NCBI RefSeq assembly: GCF_017741935.1
Contig: NZ_JAGHMH010000002.1
Location: forward strand, 310,001-374,000
DNA length: 64,000 bases
From: Rhizobium sp. 16-449-1b
Lineage (GTDB): Bacteria; Pseudomonadota; Alphaproteobacteria; Rhizobiales; Rhizobiaceae
Direction: 5' to 3'
The position numbers and the translations under genes were made by a program. A model generated the notes under the pieces. That model had not been told where the DNA came from. It saw nothing but the letters and a program-made list of their open reading frames with translations, and searched no databases. This document shows positions 39,028-49,118 of this stretch, piece by piece (the first letter of the stretch is position 1; every line of letters starts with the position of its first letter).

Positions 39028-41391
39028 TCAGAATTCTTCCCAATTGTCCTGCGCGACGGCTGCCGATCCATGCGACTGCGCAACAGCGCGGCGCGGGGCA
39101 GGGGCGGCTGCCTGGCGATAGCTCGGCTGCGACGACGGGCGATAGCTCGGTGCCGCTGCCGGTGCCCGCATCTGCTGGGCGGTCGAGCGCAGCGATGCGC
39201 CATGGTTGGCGTTGCTGACGCGGAAGCGCGCAACGAGATGCTGCAGCGTCTGTGCTTCTTCGTTCAGCGTGACGCTGGCCGCGGTCGTCTCCTCGACCAT
39301 GGCGGCGTTCTGCTGCGTCACCTGGTCCATCTGGTTCATCGCTTGGCTGACTTCCTTGAGGCCGATCGCCTGCTCGCTGGCCGATGCCGAGATTTCCCGG
39401 ATCAGACCATTGATGCGCATGACCTGCTCGGAGATGTTGTGCAGCGTATCGCCGGCGCGGCCGACGAGATCGACGCCTTCCTTGACCTGGACGGCCGAGG
39501 TGTTGATGAGCGTCTTGATCTCCTTGGCGGCATTCGCCGAACGCTGGGCCAGTTCGCGCACTTCCTGGGCAACGACCGCGAAGCCCTTGCCGGCTTCACC
39601 GGCACGCGCAGCCTCGACACCGGCGTTGAGCGCAAGCAGGTTGGTCTGGAACGCGATCTCGTCGATGACGCCGATAATGCGCGACACCTCGGTGGAGGAC
39701 TGCTCGATCCCGTGCATCGAGGCGATCGCCTTGCGCACGACATCGCCGGAGCGTTCCGCATCCTCGCAGGCGTGGTTGACGTTGTCGGCGGCCGTGCGCG
39801 CATTGTCGGCGCTGGAGTTGACCTGCGCGGTCAGCTCGTTCAGCGCTGCTGCGGTTTCTTCCAGGCTTGCCGCCTGCTGTTCCGTGCGCTTGGCGAGATC
39901 AGACGCGCTGCCGCTGATCTCGCTGGTGCCGGAGCCGATGTTGACGACGCTGAGGTTCATCGTCGTGATGGTCTCTTCAAGGGCGGCCAGCGCCGCGTTG
40001 AAGTCCTGCTTCAGCTTGCCGTATTCGCCCGGGAATTCATCGGTGATGCGGTGGCTGAGATTGCCCTGCGACAGCTCCGAAAGACCGGCGCCGACGATGG
40101 ACACGATGTGGCGCTGTAGCGAAACCGACTGCTGGCGTTCGCTCTCCGAACGGCCGCGCTCGTCTTCCGCTTCCTGGCGCTGGCTCTTGGCTTCGGCTTC
40201 GAGACGGCGGCTGTCGGCGAGCGCATGGCGGAAGCCTTCGAGCGCCTCGGCAACCGAGCCCGTTTCGTCCGAACGATCTTGGCCGACGACCGGCTGCTCA
40301 TAGCGACCTTCGCTCAGCATCTTGACGCTGGCGACGAGACCGCCGAGCGGCTTCTGCACGAAGGCGCGGACGGCGAAGTAGAGCGCCAGCATGACGGCTG
40401 CCAGAACGACGATGCCTGCCACGATCATCATGAAGGTCTGGTCCTGCACCGGCGCGTTGATCGCGCTGTGCGGCACGTCGACGAGGATGACCCAGTTGGT
40501 GTTCACGTCGGGGAGCGCAAAGGGATAGACCACGCGGTCGAACTGCTCGCCGCCATCGATCGAGAGGTTCTTGACGACAGCAGGCGCAAGCGTCGAGAGG
40601 CCGGCCTTGACCGCATCGGCACCTTCACCCTCGTAGGGCTTCATCGCCAGATCCTTGGACGGCGCGACGATCCAGTTGCCGCCCTGCGAAAGCAGGGTCA
40701 CGCGGCCGGTGCCGAAGGGATGCAGTCCGCCGAGCTTGTCGGCGAGCGACTTCAGCGAAATGTCGACGCCGCTGACGCCGATCATCTTGCCGCCGGACAT
40801 GACCGGGTAGCCGATAGAGGTCATCGCGGTATTCTCGCCGGTGGTGGTTTCAGCGTAGGGCGAGGAGATCGCGCCCTTCTTGCTGGCGGCGGCCAGGCTG
40901 TACCATTCGGCCTTGTAGTCCGATGCGAACACGGAGAAGGTAAAGCCGCCATCCCGCTTCTTGGTCCAATAGGCGTTGAAGGCGCCCGTCTTGTCCGATC
41001 CGAGATCCGTGCGGCCGGCAAGCGATGGCGACTGGCCATCGAATGCGTTCGGCTCTTCGCCGAACCAGCTGCCGAAGGCGAACTGGTTGCGCTCGACATT
41101 GGCCTTCAGCATGTCGACGATCGCCTTGCGATCGAGATACTTGCCTTCATGGCCGCGGCCGATGACGCCGGCCATGGAGCGCGCCGCGCCCGCGAGTTCG
41201 CCGACCGAGGAAGCGACTTCGTTGGCGATTGATTTCGCCTCAAGATTTGCCTGGTCCATGGTCAGCGTTTCCACGCGATCACGGGTCTCGCCGATGAGGA
41301 AGAAATTGGAGATCAGGAGAACCAGCGCGATCGCGGCGCCGGTAATCACAATGAGTTTGGCCGCAAGCGATTTCATGCGAAAGATGAACAT
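39028..41391 (-). CDS. Methyl-accepting chemotaxis protein with dCache-type sensor and CheR/CheB pentapeptide
   Basis: A 787-residue chemoreceptor. First helix about residues 8-30; large periplasmic Cache-type sensor (about 35-310); second helix about 317-340; HAMP domain; and cytoplasmic signalling domain with the hairpin tip region [21 protein letters not shown]. The sequence ends NWEEF, close to the E. coli NWETF docking peptide for CheR/CheB. A Shine-Dalgarno GAGGA sits 4 nt before the ATG. The PAFPF... ligand motifs cannot be read by eye, so the ligand is unknown. Confidence 0.93.
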   Translation of the reverse strand: MFIFRMKSLAAKLIVITGAAIALVLLISNFFLIGETRDRVETLTMDQANLEAKSIANEVASSVGELAGAARSMAGVIGRGHEGKYLDRKAIVDMLKANVERNQFAFGSWFGEEPNAFDGQSPSLAGRTDLGSDKTGAFNAYWTKKRDGGFTFSVFASDYKAEWYSLAAASKKGAISSPYAETTTGENTAMTSIGYPVMSGGKMIGVSGVDISLKSLADKLGGLHPFGTGRVTLLSQGGNWIVAPSKDLAMKPYEGEGADAVKAGLSTLAPAVVKNLSIDGGEQFDRVVYPFALPDVNTNWVILVDVPHSAINAPVQDQTFMMIVAGIVVLAAVMLALYFAVRAFVQKPLGGLVASVKMLSEGRYEQPVVGQDRSDETGSVAEALEGFRHALADSRRLEAEAKSQRQEAEDERGRSESERQQSVSLQRHIVSIVGAGLSELSQGNLSHRITDEFPGEYGKLKQDFNAALAALEETITTMNLSVVNIGSGTSEISGSASDLAKRTEQQAASLEETAAALNELTAQVNSSADNARTAADNVNHACEDAERSGDVVRKAIASMHGIEQSSTEVSRIIGVIDEIAFQTNLLALNAGVEAARAGEAGKGFAVVAQEVRELAQRSANAAKEIKTLINTSAVQVKEGVDLVGRAGDTLHNISEQVMRINGLIREISASASEQAIGLKEVSQAMNQMDQVTQQNAAMVEETTAASVTLNEEAQTLQHLVARFRVSNANHGASLRSTAQQMRAPAAAPSYRPSSQPSYRQAAAPAPRRAVAQSHGSAAVAQDNWEEF

Positions 41392-41617
41392 GCATTCCTC
41401 GGGGGGATCAAGGATGGGCCGGGCGAAGCATCCGCCGGCACAAGAAGCGAGGGCGACTACATCATGGAGCCGCCGTGGCGAGTGCCGTATCCCCTTGGAG
41501 AAAGGAGCCGGCGATCACGCGGAAGATCGCCGGAAACCTATTAAATTTAAGTGAAATGCGATGATGTTTCGACCCATCGCAAGCAAACGCATCGCCGATG
41601 TCGTCGGCGGATAACGC

Positions 41618-42517
41618 TTATAGTTTGTTTGCGACGTCTTCGCGCGAGGGAATGGACGGCTGGGCGCCGGCCTTGAGGCACGCGAGCGAGCCGGCAACGG
41701 CTGCGCGACGCAGTGCCGGCTCGAAATCGAGCCCTTCATCGAGGCTGGCCGCGAAGTAACCGCAGAAGGTATCGCCCGCGCCGACCGTATCCACCGGCTC
41801 GATCTTGAGGCCCTTCGCCCGCGATATCACGCCGTCGCGGATCGCAACCACGCCATCGCCGCCAAGCGTCACGATCAGCGTCTGCCCCGTCTCGGCGTTG
41901 AGGCGCTTCAGCGCGGCTTCCCGGTCTTCCGCGCTCATGTTTTCCTGCCCGGCCAGGAGCTCGAACTCGGTTTCATTGGCGATGACGATATCGGCAAGGC
42001 GCCCGAGGCGCGCCGCATCGTCGATCAGCGGCGCGAGATTGAGAACGGTAGTGACGCCCTTGGCGCGCGCGGCAGCCAGAGCCTGCTCGACTGATGGAAC
42101 CGGGATTTCCAGCTGCAGCATCAGCGTGTCGCCCTTGCTCATCGCGCCGACGGCCTGATCCGCATCCTGCGCGGTGACCGTGCCGTTGGCGCCTGGCACG
42201 ACAGCGATCATGTTCTCGCCGTCTCCGCCCACGAGGATGATCGCGGTTCCGGTCGGCTGGTCGGCGCGCTTGACGGACTGGAGATCCGTGCCCGCGTCCT
42301 TGAGGAGCGCCAGCGCCTCGTCCGAAAAGCCATCATGGCCGACGGCGCCCGCCATGGTCACGCTGCGGCCGGCGCGACGCGCGGCCAGCGCCTGGTTGGC
42401 GCCCTTGCCGCCGGCGGCCGTCGAAAAGCCGTTGCCGGCCACCGTCTCGCCAGGCTTCGGAAGCCGTTGCGTCGTGGCGATGAGGTCCATGTTGATGGAG
42501 CCGAAAACGGTGATCAT
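41618..42517 (-). CDS. rbsK: Ribokinase
   Basis: A 299-residue PfkB-family sugar kinase that phosphorylates ribose at O5. Signatures are GSINMDLIATTQRLPKPGET, AAGGKGANQALAARR and the catalytic VDTVGAGDTFCGYFAASL with the base Asp. No ribose transport genes are beside it, so the enzyme probably serves general pentose salvage. The ATG at 42517 starts the domain; GAAGGA is about 9 nt upstream. The gene lies 50 nt downstream of rmuC. Confidence 0.93.
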   Translation of the reverse strand: MITVFGSINMDLIATTQRLPKPGETVAGNGFSTAAGGKGANQALAARRAGRSVTMAGAVGHDGFSDEALALLKDAGTDLQSVKRADQPTGTAIILVGGDGENMIAVVPGANGTVTAQDADQAVGAMSKGDTLMLQLEIPVPSVEQALAAARAKGVTTVLNLAPLIDDAARLGRLADIVIANETEFELLAGQENMSAEDREAALKRLNAETGQTLIVTLGGDGVVAIRDGVISRAKGLKIEPVDTVGAGDTFCGYFAASLDEGLDFEPALRRAAVAGSLACLKAGAQPSIPSREDVANKL

Positions 42518-42567
42518 GCGAGGTGTCCTTCCCAGTGCTTTTGTCGGGCGCGACACTGCCGAAGCCG

Positions 42568-43791
42568 TCACTCGTCGTCAACTACCCTCAGCTTGAGAAG
42601 TCCGGTTCTGCTCTCCACAGATTTCGATGTGGGCGCACTTTCATCCGGGACGCGGCTTGCATCTGCCCCCTCGAATTCCAGCGCCTCGATCTTGGCGCCG
42701 CGCTTGGTCAGCTTGTCGGCCGAGGTGACGATCATGTCGACATCCTTCTGCGCCATGGCGAAATGCCCCTGCAGCTTGCGCACGCGATCGTCGAGGCGGC
42801 CGAGATCATCCATCAGACTGGCGACTTCGCCCTGGATGACATGCGCCTGCGCCTGCATCCGCTGATCCTTCAATACAGCCTGGATCACCTGGATCGACAG
42901 CATCAGAAGCGAGGGTGAAACGATGACAACGCGGGCGCGATGCGCCTTCTGCACGATCGCTTCGAAATTCTCGTGAATTTCCGCGAAGATCGATTCCGAC
43001 GGCACGAACAGAAACGCGGTATCCTGCGTCTCCCCTTGGATCAGATACTTCTCCGCGATATCGCGGATATGGGTCTCCATGTCGCGCCGAAACTGCTGCG
43101 ATGCGGCCTTGGCAAGCTCCGGCCCGCCGGCGTCGCGAATGGCGTTCCATGCCTCCAGCGGAAACTTGGCGTCGATGACAAGCGGCGGCGCGCCATTGGG
43201 CATGCGGATGGTGCAATCCGGGCGTGAGCCGTTGCTCAGCGTCTGCTGGAAAGCATAGGCGCCGATCGGCAGGCCGTCGGCAACGATCGTTTCCATCCGC
43301 GATTGGCCGAAGGCGCCGCGCGTCTGCTTGTTGGACAGGATCGCCTGCAGCCCGACGACGTCCTTGGCGAGCGTCTGGATATTGTTCTGCGCCGCATCGA
43401 TCACCGCCAGCCGCTCCTGCAGCCTCCTGAGGTTTTCATGCGTGGACTTGGTCTGCTCGGTGATGGTGGTGCTGACCCGCTGGGACATGCCGTCCAGCCG
43501 CTGGCTGATCGCCTGGTTGAGTTCCGATTGGCGCGAGCCGAACACCTCGGCCATCGCCGCCATGCGGCCCTGCATTTCCGACTGGATCCGCAGCAGCTCC
43601 ATCATCCGCGCATCCGCCTCGGCGGCACGCTCCAGCGCCTCCTCGGCCTGCTCGCGCCGCGCCTGGCCGCCACGAACGAGCAAGGCGAGCATCAAGACGA
43701 TCACGATGGCCAGTGCCGCGCCGGCAAGCGCGAGCGACATGGGGCTGAGATCGGAAAGGGTGGCGGAAAGCGAGTCGGTGCTTGTTGTCAT
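42568..43791 (-). CDS. rmuC: DNA recombination protein RmuC homologue
   Basis: A 407-residue protein. One N-terminal membrane helix (about residues 17-41), a coiled-coil region (about 50-140), and the RmuC nuclease-like domain (about 165-350), including RPDCTIRMPNGAPPLVIDAKFPLE with its conserved (D/E)xK-like core. RmuC limits DNA inversion at short inverted repeats. The C-terminal 50 residues are Ser/Glu-rich and probably disordered. Confidence 0.92.
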   Translation of the reverse strand: MTTSTDSLSATLSDLSPMSLALAGAALAIVIVLMLALLVRGGQARREQAEEALERAAEADARMMELLRIQSEMQGRMAAMAEVFGSRQSELNQAISQRLDGMSQRVSTTITEQTKSTHENLRRLQERLAVIDAAQNNIQTLAKDVVGLQAILSNKQTRGAFGQSRMETIVADGLPIGAYAFQQTLSNGSRPDCTIRMPNGAPPLVIDAKFPLEAWNAIRDAGGPELAKAASQQFRRDMETHIRDIAEKYLIQGETQDTAFLFVPSESIFAEIHENFEAIVQKAHRARVVIVSPSLLMLSIQVIQAVLKDQRMQAQAHVIQGEVASLMDDLGRLDDRVRKLQGHFAMAQKDVDMIVTSADKLTKRGAKIEALEFEGADASRVPDESAPTSKSVESRTGLLKLRVVDDE

Positions 43792-43965
43792 GATTACACC
43801 ATAGCAAAGTCGCGTGGCATTTCCAGATCAAAACGTGAACATCGTAAATGGTCTTTCCGACGATGCGTGGTGCGGCATTCGAGCGCTAGCTAACAAATAA
43901 CCCGATAATTTAACGCTTAAGAAACTATATTCGGGAAAAGCTGCCCGAAAATTGCCCTTCATCAA

Positions 43966-45486
43966 ATGAAAAAGCAGAAATATATTATGAGCAGCCAGCA
44001 GCCTGAGAACGGTCTTAAGCAACGCCTCGATTTCATCGAGCTGGATGACAGCGCACGCCAGTCGCTGCGCCAGATGCGCCCGGCGATTTCGGAGCTGCTG
44101 AGCGGTGCGCTCGAACGATTCTACGGGAAGCTGGCACGCACACCCTCGGTCGCGAGCTTCTTCTCCGACAAATCGCATATGAATAGCGCCAAGACCCGGC
44201 AGGAAGCGCATTGGGCCAACCTCGCCGGCGGCAATTTCGACGAAGCCTACGTCAAGGGCGTGGTCGCGGTCGGCAAGACTCATGCGCGCATCGGCCTCGA
44301 GCCGCGCTGGTACATCGGCGGCTACGCGCTGTTGATGAGCGATCTGATCAAGGGCTTGATGGCCAAGGAGTGGCCGTCGCGCTTCGGTCGCGGCCAGGGC
44401 AAGCTGCTCGGCGAAAAGCTCACCGCCGTCGTCAAGGCGGCGATGCTGGATATGGATTATTCGATCTCGGTCTATCTGGAAGCGCTGGAAGAAAAGCGGC
44501 TGAAGCTTGAAGAGGAACGCCAAAAGGCGGAAGCCGATCAGGCAATGGCGTTGAGCCATCTCCGCCGCGGTCTCGAAGCGCTGTCGCGCGGCGATCTCGA
44601 AGCCACCTTGCCGGCTGATCTGCCGGGCAATTTCAAGGATATGGGCGACGACTACAACCGCGCAGTGGCCGCCCTTCGCGCCTCCTTCGCATCCGTTCGC
44701 GCCACGTCAGGCGAAATCCTGCGCGGCACCGATGTGATCGCCAAGGGCTCGGACGATCTGGCGCTGCGCACCGCCCAGCAGGCCGCCGGCGTCGAGGAAA
44801 GCTCGGCCGCCCTGCAGCAGCTCTCCGTCAGCGTCGGCCAGACGGCATCCAACGCCGAAAAGGCGTCGGCGGCTGTCCGCGAAACGCAGCAGAAGGCCAA
44901 GAACTCCGGCGAGCTGGTCACCAGCGCCGTGTCCGCCATGGCCGGCATCGAGAAGTCGTCGAGCGAGATCACCAAGATCATCGGCGTCATCGACGATATT
45001 GCTTTCCAGACCAATCTTCTCGCGCTGAACGCCGGCGTCGAGGCGGCACGCGCAGGCGAAGCCGGCAAGGGTTTTGCCGTCGTCGCCCAGGAAGTCCGCC
45101 AGCTGGCACAGCGCTCGGCCGATGCCGCCAAGGAGATCAAGAAGCTGATCTCCGAGAGCTCCGCGCAGGTCAACCAGGGCGTCGATATCGTCAGCAGCAC
45201 CGGCGAATCCTTGAGCGACATGATCAATCGCATCGACAACATCAGCAGCTTCGTTGCCGATATTGCCGCTGCCGCCCGCGATCAGGCGACCGGCGTCAAC
45301 GAGGTCAGCGTCGCCATCCGCAACATGGACACCATCACCCAGCAGAATTCGGGCATGGTGGAGCGCACCTCCTCGGAAACCCGGCGCCTGCGCAACGAGG
45401 TGGAAGGTCTGGTCGGCCTGCTCGAACGGTTCCGCACCGACAGCGCCAGCCACTCCGGCTATCAGGCCTCGCGCCGCGCCGCCTGA
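43966..45486 (+). CDS. Globin-coupled chemoreceptor (HemAT-like)
   Basis: A 506-residue soluble chemoreceptor with no membrane helices. The N-terminal protoglobin domain (about residues 20-175) has the likely heme-ligating H106 in [18 protein letters not shown], like the proximal His of HemAT. A HAMP-like linker follows. The C-terminal signalling domain contains [21 protein letters not shown]. Such receptors sense oxygen. Start choice is open: the ATG at 43966 or the one at 43987, neither with a clear Shine-Dalgarno. Confidence 0.92.
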   Translation: MKKQKYIMSSQQPENGLKQRLDFIELDDSARQSLRQMRPAISELLSGALERFYGKLARTPSVASFFSDKSHMNSAKTRQEAHWANLAGGNFDEAYVKGVVAVGKTHARIGLEPRWYIGGYALLMSDLIKGLMAKEWPSRFGRGQGKLLGEKLTAVVKAAMLDMDYSISVYLEALEEKRLKLEEERQKAEADQAMALSHLRRGLEALSRGDLEATLPADLPGNFKDMGDDYNRAVAALRASFASVRATSGEILRGTDVIAKGSDDLALRTAQQAAGVEESSAALQQLSVSVGQTASNAEKASAAVRETQQKAKNSGELVTSAVSAMAGIEKSSSEITKIIGVIDDIAFQTNLLALNAGVEAARAGEAGKGFAVVAQEVRQLAQRSADAAKEIKKLISESSAQVNQGVDIVSSTGESLSDMINRIDNISSFVADIAAAARDQATGVNEVSVAIRNMDTITQQNSGMVERTSSETRRLRNEVEGLVGLLERFRTDSASHSGYQASRRAA

Positions 45487-45582
45487 GGCAAAAGCGTCGA
45501 AATTGCGAAGGCGGCGTAAAAAAGCGCCGCCTCCGGCTATCGGATAATTCCATCCCGCAAAAAGATGGGTTATGGGAACGCC

Positions 45583-46101
45583 ATGACCATCAAGCCACTC
45601 ATCATTCTTCCCGATCCGCTGCTCCGTCAGGTTTCCAAGCCGATCGAGCGCGTCGACAGCGATCTCCAGCGTCTCGCCGACGACATGCTGGAGACCATGT
45701 ACGATGCCCCTGGCATCGGGCTGGCCGCCATCCAGATCGGCGTTGCCCGCCGCATGCTCGTCATCGACGTTGCGCGCGAGGGCGAGGAAAAGCAGCCGCT
45801 CGTCTTCATCAATCCCGAAATCGTTTCGTCCTCAGACGAGCGCTCGGTCTATGAAGAGGGCTGCCTGTCCATCCCGGATTATTATGCCGAGGTCGAACGC
45901 CCGGCGACCGTCGGCGTCAAGTATCTCGACCGCGACGGCAAGGAGCAGACGATGGAAGCAGACAGCCTGCTCGCCACCTGCCTGCAGCACGAGATCGACC
46001 ACCTGAACGGCGTGCTCTTCATCGACCACATCTCCCGCCTGAAGCGCGAGATGGTCATCAAGAAGTTCACCAAGGCCGCCAAGACCACCAAGGCGCTCTG
46101 A
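45583..46101 (+). CDS. def: Peptide deformylase
   Basis: A 172-residue metallohydrolase that removes the formyl group from nascent N-terminal Met. The three motifs are [21 protein letters not shown] and QHEIDHLNG, giving the Cys/His/His metal site and the catalytic Glu. The first motif has I in place of the more usual V/Q spacing, which is minor. The ATG at 45583 is preferred to 45565. It would form def-fmt-truA but for the inserted toxin-antitoxin genes. Confidence 0.97.
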   Translation: MTIKPLIILPDPLLRQVSKPIERVDSDLQRLADDMLETMYDAPGIGLAAIQIGVARRMLVIDVAREGEEKQPLVFINPEIVSSSDERSVYEEGCLSIPDYYAEVERPATVGVKYLDRDGKEQTMEADSLLATCLQHEIDHLNGVLFIDHISRLKREMVIKKFTKAAKTTKAL

Positions 46102-46134
46102 GCGGCTGCTTGAAAACAGTGCCCGGCCCTTCTA

Positions 46135-46151
46135 TGATATCAATGATATCA
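46135..46151. promoter_or_regulatory. Double TGATATCA palindrome, candidate FitAB operator
   Basis: Two copies of the perfect 8-bp palindrome TGATATCA lie 1 nt apart, 16 nt before the antitoxin ATG and next to its AGGAGGT. Ribbon-helix-helix antitoxins commonly repress their own promoter through such tandem palindromes. Seen directly; binding is inferred. Confidence 0.6.
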
Positions 46152-46167
46152 AATAGGAGGTGCCGAT

Positions 46168-46464
46168 ATGGGTGATCTTCTGATCCGCAATATCTCGGAC
46201 GCGTTGAAGCGCGATATTTCCGCGCGCGCCGAGAAGAACGGCAACAGCCTTTCCGATGAGGCGAAGAACCTCTTGCAGAAGGCCATAATCGATACTGCAA
46301 AGGCCGATGTGCCGACGAAGTCGGCATGGGAAGCAATGCGCGAAATCTTTGCGCCGAAAAACGAAGCGGAAGCTCGCGAGGCCGAGGAATACGCCGAGAT
46401 CATGGACGAGATAGAGGCGAAGCGAAAGAAGGACTTCGGCCGCCCGTTCGAAGGTATGGAATGA
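46168..46464 (+). CDS. FitA-like ribbon-helix-helix antitoxin
   Basis: A 98-residue antitoxin. The N-terminal RHH DNA-binding motif MGDLLIRNISDALKRDISA is of FitA type, and the acidic, helical C-terminus (EAREAEEYAEIMDEIEAKRKK) should wrap the toxin. AGGAGGT is 7 nt upstream of the ATG. The stop overlaps the toxin start by 4 nt (ATGA), the usual TA coupling. It sits between def and fmt. Confidence 0.9.
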   Translation: MGDLLIRNISDALKRDISARAEKNGNSLSDEAKNLLQKAIIDTAKADVPTKSAWEAMREIFAPKNEAEAREAEEYAEIMDEIEAKRKKDFGRPFEGME

Positions 46465-46880
46465 TTGTCCTGGATACCAACGTCATATCCGAGACGAGTA
46501 AACCAACGCCGAGCCTTTTAGTCGAAGCTTGGTTCGCGGCGCAAAGCATGTCGGATCTCTATCTGACCGACGTGACCATCATGGAACAATCCTTCGGGGC
46601 CGAGCGCTTTTGGCTTCGGTCCGGCTCGCTGCGATACAAGGACAAGCTCGACGAGGTGTTGGCCGCCTACAGCGGCCGTATTCTTGCGCTTGAGCGGCGC
46701 ATGGCAATCGAGACAGGCAAACTCCTCGCCCGCCGCGAATCCGTCGGTCGGCCAATCTCTGTACAGGACGCCATGATCGCCTCAATCTGCCTCATCCACG
46801 GCGCCACGCTTGCGACGCGCAACACAAAAGACTTCGAAGGGCTTGATCTCAAGCTCGTAAACCCGTTTGAAGGCGGCTGA
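46461..46880 (+). CDS. FitB/VapC-type PIN-domain toxin
   Basis: A 139-residue PIN-domain ribonuclease toxin. The N-terminus MIVLDTNVISETSKPTPS holds the first acidic residue (D5). Later acidic residues are in SVQDAMIASICLIHGATLATRNTKDF (central Asp and the typical TRNTKDF C-terminal motif). It is held inactive by the co-translated FitA-like antitoxin. The frame can be read from 46326, but the coupled ATG at 46461 fits family length. fmt follows after 40 nt. Confidence 0.93.
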   Translation: MIVLDTNVISETSKPTPSLLVEAWFAAQSMSDLYLTDVTIMEQSFGAERFWLRSGSLRYKDKLDEVLAAYSGRILALERRMAIETGKLLARRESVGRPISVQDAMIASICLIHGATLATRNTKDFEGLDLKLVNPFEGG

Positions 46881-46920
46881 TCTTCAAGATTGGCCTTGAG
46901 CCAGGAATTGGCGGCATAGA

Positions 46921-47856
46921 ATGTCTCTTCGCATCATCTTCATGGGTACGCCCGAATTCTCCGTTCCGACACTGCGCGCGCTTGTCGACGCCGGGCACAC
47001 GATCCTTGCGGTCTACACGCAGCCGCCGCGTCCGGGCGGGCGTCGCGGGCTGGATCTGCAGAAGTCGCCGGTCCATCAGGCAGCCGAGCTCCTGGGTCTG
47101 CCCGTCTTCACACCCGTCAATTTCAAGGATCCGGAAGAGCGCGAGCGCTTTGCCGCCCACAAGGCTCATGTCGCCGTCGTCGTCGCCTACGGGCTGCTGC
47201 TTCCCGAAGCGATCCTCAACGGCACGCGCTATGGCTGCTACAATGGTCACGCCTCGCTGCTGCCACGCTGGCGCGGCGCAGCCCCAATCCAGCGCGCGAT
47301 CATGGCCGGAGACGAAAAGACCGGCATGATGGTGATGAAGATGGACAAGGGCCTGGACACCGGCGCCGTCGCCATCACCAGCGAAGTCGCGATCGGCGAA
47401 AACATGACGGCAGGCGAGCTTCACGACCGGCTGATGCTCACGGGCGCCAAGGCGATGGCCGAGGCCATGGTCAAGCTCGAGATGGGTGACCTGCCGCTGA
47501 CGCCGCAGCCCGAGGACGGCGTGCTCTACGCATCGAAGATCGACAAGGGCGAAACGCGGATCGATTTCTCCCGCGATGCCGCCGATGTCCACAACCACAT
47601 TCGCGGCCTGGCCCCGTTCCCGGGCGCCTGGTTCGAGCTCGAGGTGTCTGGCAAGCCGGAGCGCGTCAAGGTGCTAGGCTCCGAGCGCGCCGAGGGATCG
47701 GGTGCAGCGGGCGAATTGCTGAGCGATGATCTCGTCGTTGCCTGCGGCACCGGCGCCGTGAGATTGACCAAGCTGCAGAAGGCCGGCGGCAAGCCGTTGG
47801 CGGCCGCCGACTTCCTGCGCGGCACGCCGCTTGCCAAGGGTACGAGGCTCGCCTGA
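46921..47856 (+). CDS. fmt: Methionyl-tRNA formyltransferase
   Basis: A 311-residue enzyme that formylates Met on initiator tRNA using 10-formyl-THF. The catalytic region [20 protein letters not shown] contains the conserved Asn-His pair, and the N-terminal start [20 protein letters not shown] is typical. A C-terminal tRNA-binding domain follows. The stop shares one base with the truA start. Normally it sits right behind def. Confidence 0.97.
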   Translation: MSLRIIFMGTPEFSVPTLRALVDAGHTILAVYTQPPRPGGRRGLDLQKSPVHQAAELLGLPVFTPVNFKDPEERERFAAHKAHVAVVVAYGLLLPEAILNGTRYGCYNGHASLLPRWRGAAPIQRAIMAGDEKTGMMVMKMDKGLDTGAVAITSEVAIGENMTAGELHDRLMLTGAKAMAEAMVKLEMGDLPLTPQPEDGVLYASKIDKGETRIDFSRDAADVHNHIRGLAPFPGAWFELEVSGKPERVKVLGSERAEGSGAAGELLSDDLVVACGTGAVRLTKLQKAGGKPLAAADFLRGTPLAKGTRLA

Positions 47857-48662
47857 TGTTCCGCTATCGCATGATCGTCGAATATGACGGCTCGCAATAC
47901 GTCGGCTGGCAGCGGCAGGAGAATGGCCCGTCGGTGCAGGGCGCTATCGAGAAGGCCATCCTGTCGGCCAGCGGCGATGTCGTCTCGATCCGCGGCGCCG
48001 GCCGCACGGATTCCGGCGTGCATGCCATGGGCCAAGTCGTCCATGCCGATCTCTCCAAGGAATGGTCGCCCTTCAAACTGCAGAATGCGCTCAATGCGCA
48101 TCTGAGGCTATCAGGCGAACGCGTCGCGATCCTCGATGTCGAGAGTGCCAGCGAGTTTTTCGATGCGCGCTTCTCGGCGCTACGCCGCCACTATCTCTAC
48201 CGCATCATCAGCCGCCGCGCGCCTCTGGCACTGGAAGCCGGCAAGGCCTGGTTCGTGGCAAAGACGCTCGATCATGAGGTCATGCACGCCGCCGCCCAGA
48301 CGCTGGTCGGCAAGCACGACTTCACCACCTTCCGCTCCGCCCATTGCCAGGCGAACAGCCCGATCCGCACGCTCGACCGTCTGGATGTGACGCGATCAGG
48401 CGATCTCATCGAAATCCGCGCCACCGCGCAGAGCTTCCTGCACAACCAGATCCGCTCCTTCGCCGGCACGCTGAAGCTTGCGGGCGAGGGGCGCTGGACA
48501 CCGGATGATGTCCGCGCGGCGCTTGAGGCGAGGGATCGCAAGGCCTGCGGTCCCGTCGCCCCGCCCGACGGCCTCTATTTCATGCAGGTCGATTATCCCG
48601 ACGTGATCGTCGACCGCAGACAGGAAACGGAAACAGCCGATGCAGACGACGATCTATCATAA
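47856..48662 (+). CDS. truA: tRNA pseudouridine(38-40) synthase TruA
   Basis: A 268-residue pseudouridine synthase acting at positions 38-40 of tRNA anticodon stems. The catalytic Asp is in [15 protein letters not shown]. The N-terminus [19 protein letters not shown] is diagnostic. It is coupled to fmt by a 1-nt overlap and overlaps the arsC start by 23 nt; the C-terminal 20 residues (Asp/Glu/Thr-rich) lie in this overlap. Confidence 0.96.
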   Translation: MFRYRMIVEYDGSQYVGWQRQENGPSVQGAIEKAILSASGDVVSIRGAGRTDSGVHAMGQVVHADLSKEWSPFKLQNALNAHLRLSGERVAILDVESASEFFDARFSALRRHYLYRIISRRAPLALEAGKAWFVAKTLDHEVMHAAAQTLVGKHDFTTFRSAHCQANSPIRTLDRLDVTRSGDLIEIRATAQSFLHNQIRSFAGTLKLAGEGRWTPDDVRAALEARDRKACGPVAPPDGLYFMQVDYPDVIVDRRQETETADADDDLS

Positions 48663-49041
48663 CCCCGCCTGCGGCACCTCGCGCAACGTTCTGGCCATGA
48701 TCCGTCAGTCCGGCGAGGAACCCGTTGTCATCGAATATCTGAAGACCCCGCCAAGCCGCGAGACGCTGGCCGCGCTGATCGCCGAAATGGGCATCCCCGT
48801 CCGCGCGCTGCTTCGAGAGAAGGGCACACCCTACCAAGACCTCGGCCTTGCCGACCCTGATCTCAGCGACGAGCACCTCCTCGACGCCATGCTCGCCCAC
48901 CCGATCCTCATCAACCGCCCCATCGTCCAGACCACCAAAGGCACCCGCCTCTGCCGCCCGTCGGAAGTCGTGCTGGAGATACTGGAGAACCCGATCGCCG
49001 TCTTTACCAAGGAAGATGGCGAGGTCGTCGGCATCAGCTAG
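48640..49041 (+). CDS. arsC: Glutaredoxin-dependent arsenate reductase ArsC
   Basis: A 133-residue thioredoxin-fold ArsC of E. coli plasmid type. The catalytic Cys is in [10 protein letters not shown], and the arsenate-binding arginines are in [12 protein letters not shown] and [16 protein letters not shown]. It reduces arsenate to arsenite. No arsenite pump or arsR is adjacent, so as a lone copy it could act with a distant efflux system or in another reductase role (YffB-like). It overlaps truA. Confidence 0.92.
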   Translation: MQTTIYHNPACGTSRNVLAMIRQSGEEPVVIEYLKTPPSRETLAALIAEMGIPVRALLREKGTPYQDLGLADPDLSDEHLLDAMLAHPILINRPIVQTTKGTRLCRPSEVVLEILENPIAVFTKEDGEVVGIS

Positions 49042-49118
49042 ACTACGCGGTTAGCTTGAAATAGTGCGTGTGATGCACTACTGTTGCGATCGTCAACAGA
49101 GATCGCAACAGGAGAGCG

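Noticed and set aside
45509..45531. GGCGGCG/CGCCGCC hairpin after the globin-coupled receptor as a terminator
   Set aside because: The stem is real but no T-run follows, so it is not listed as a terminator.
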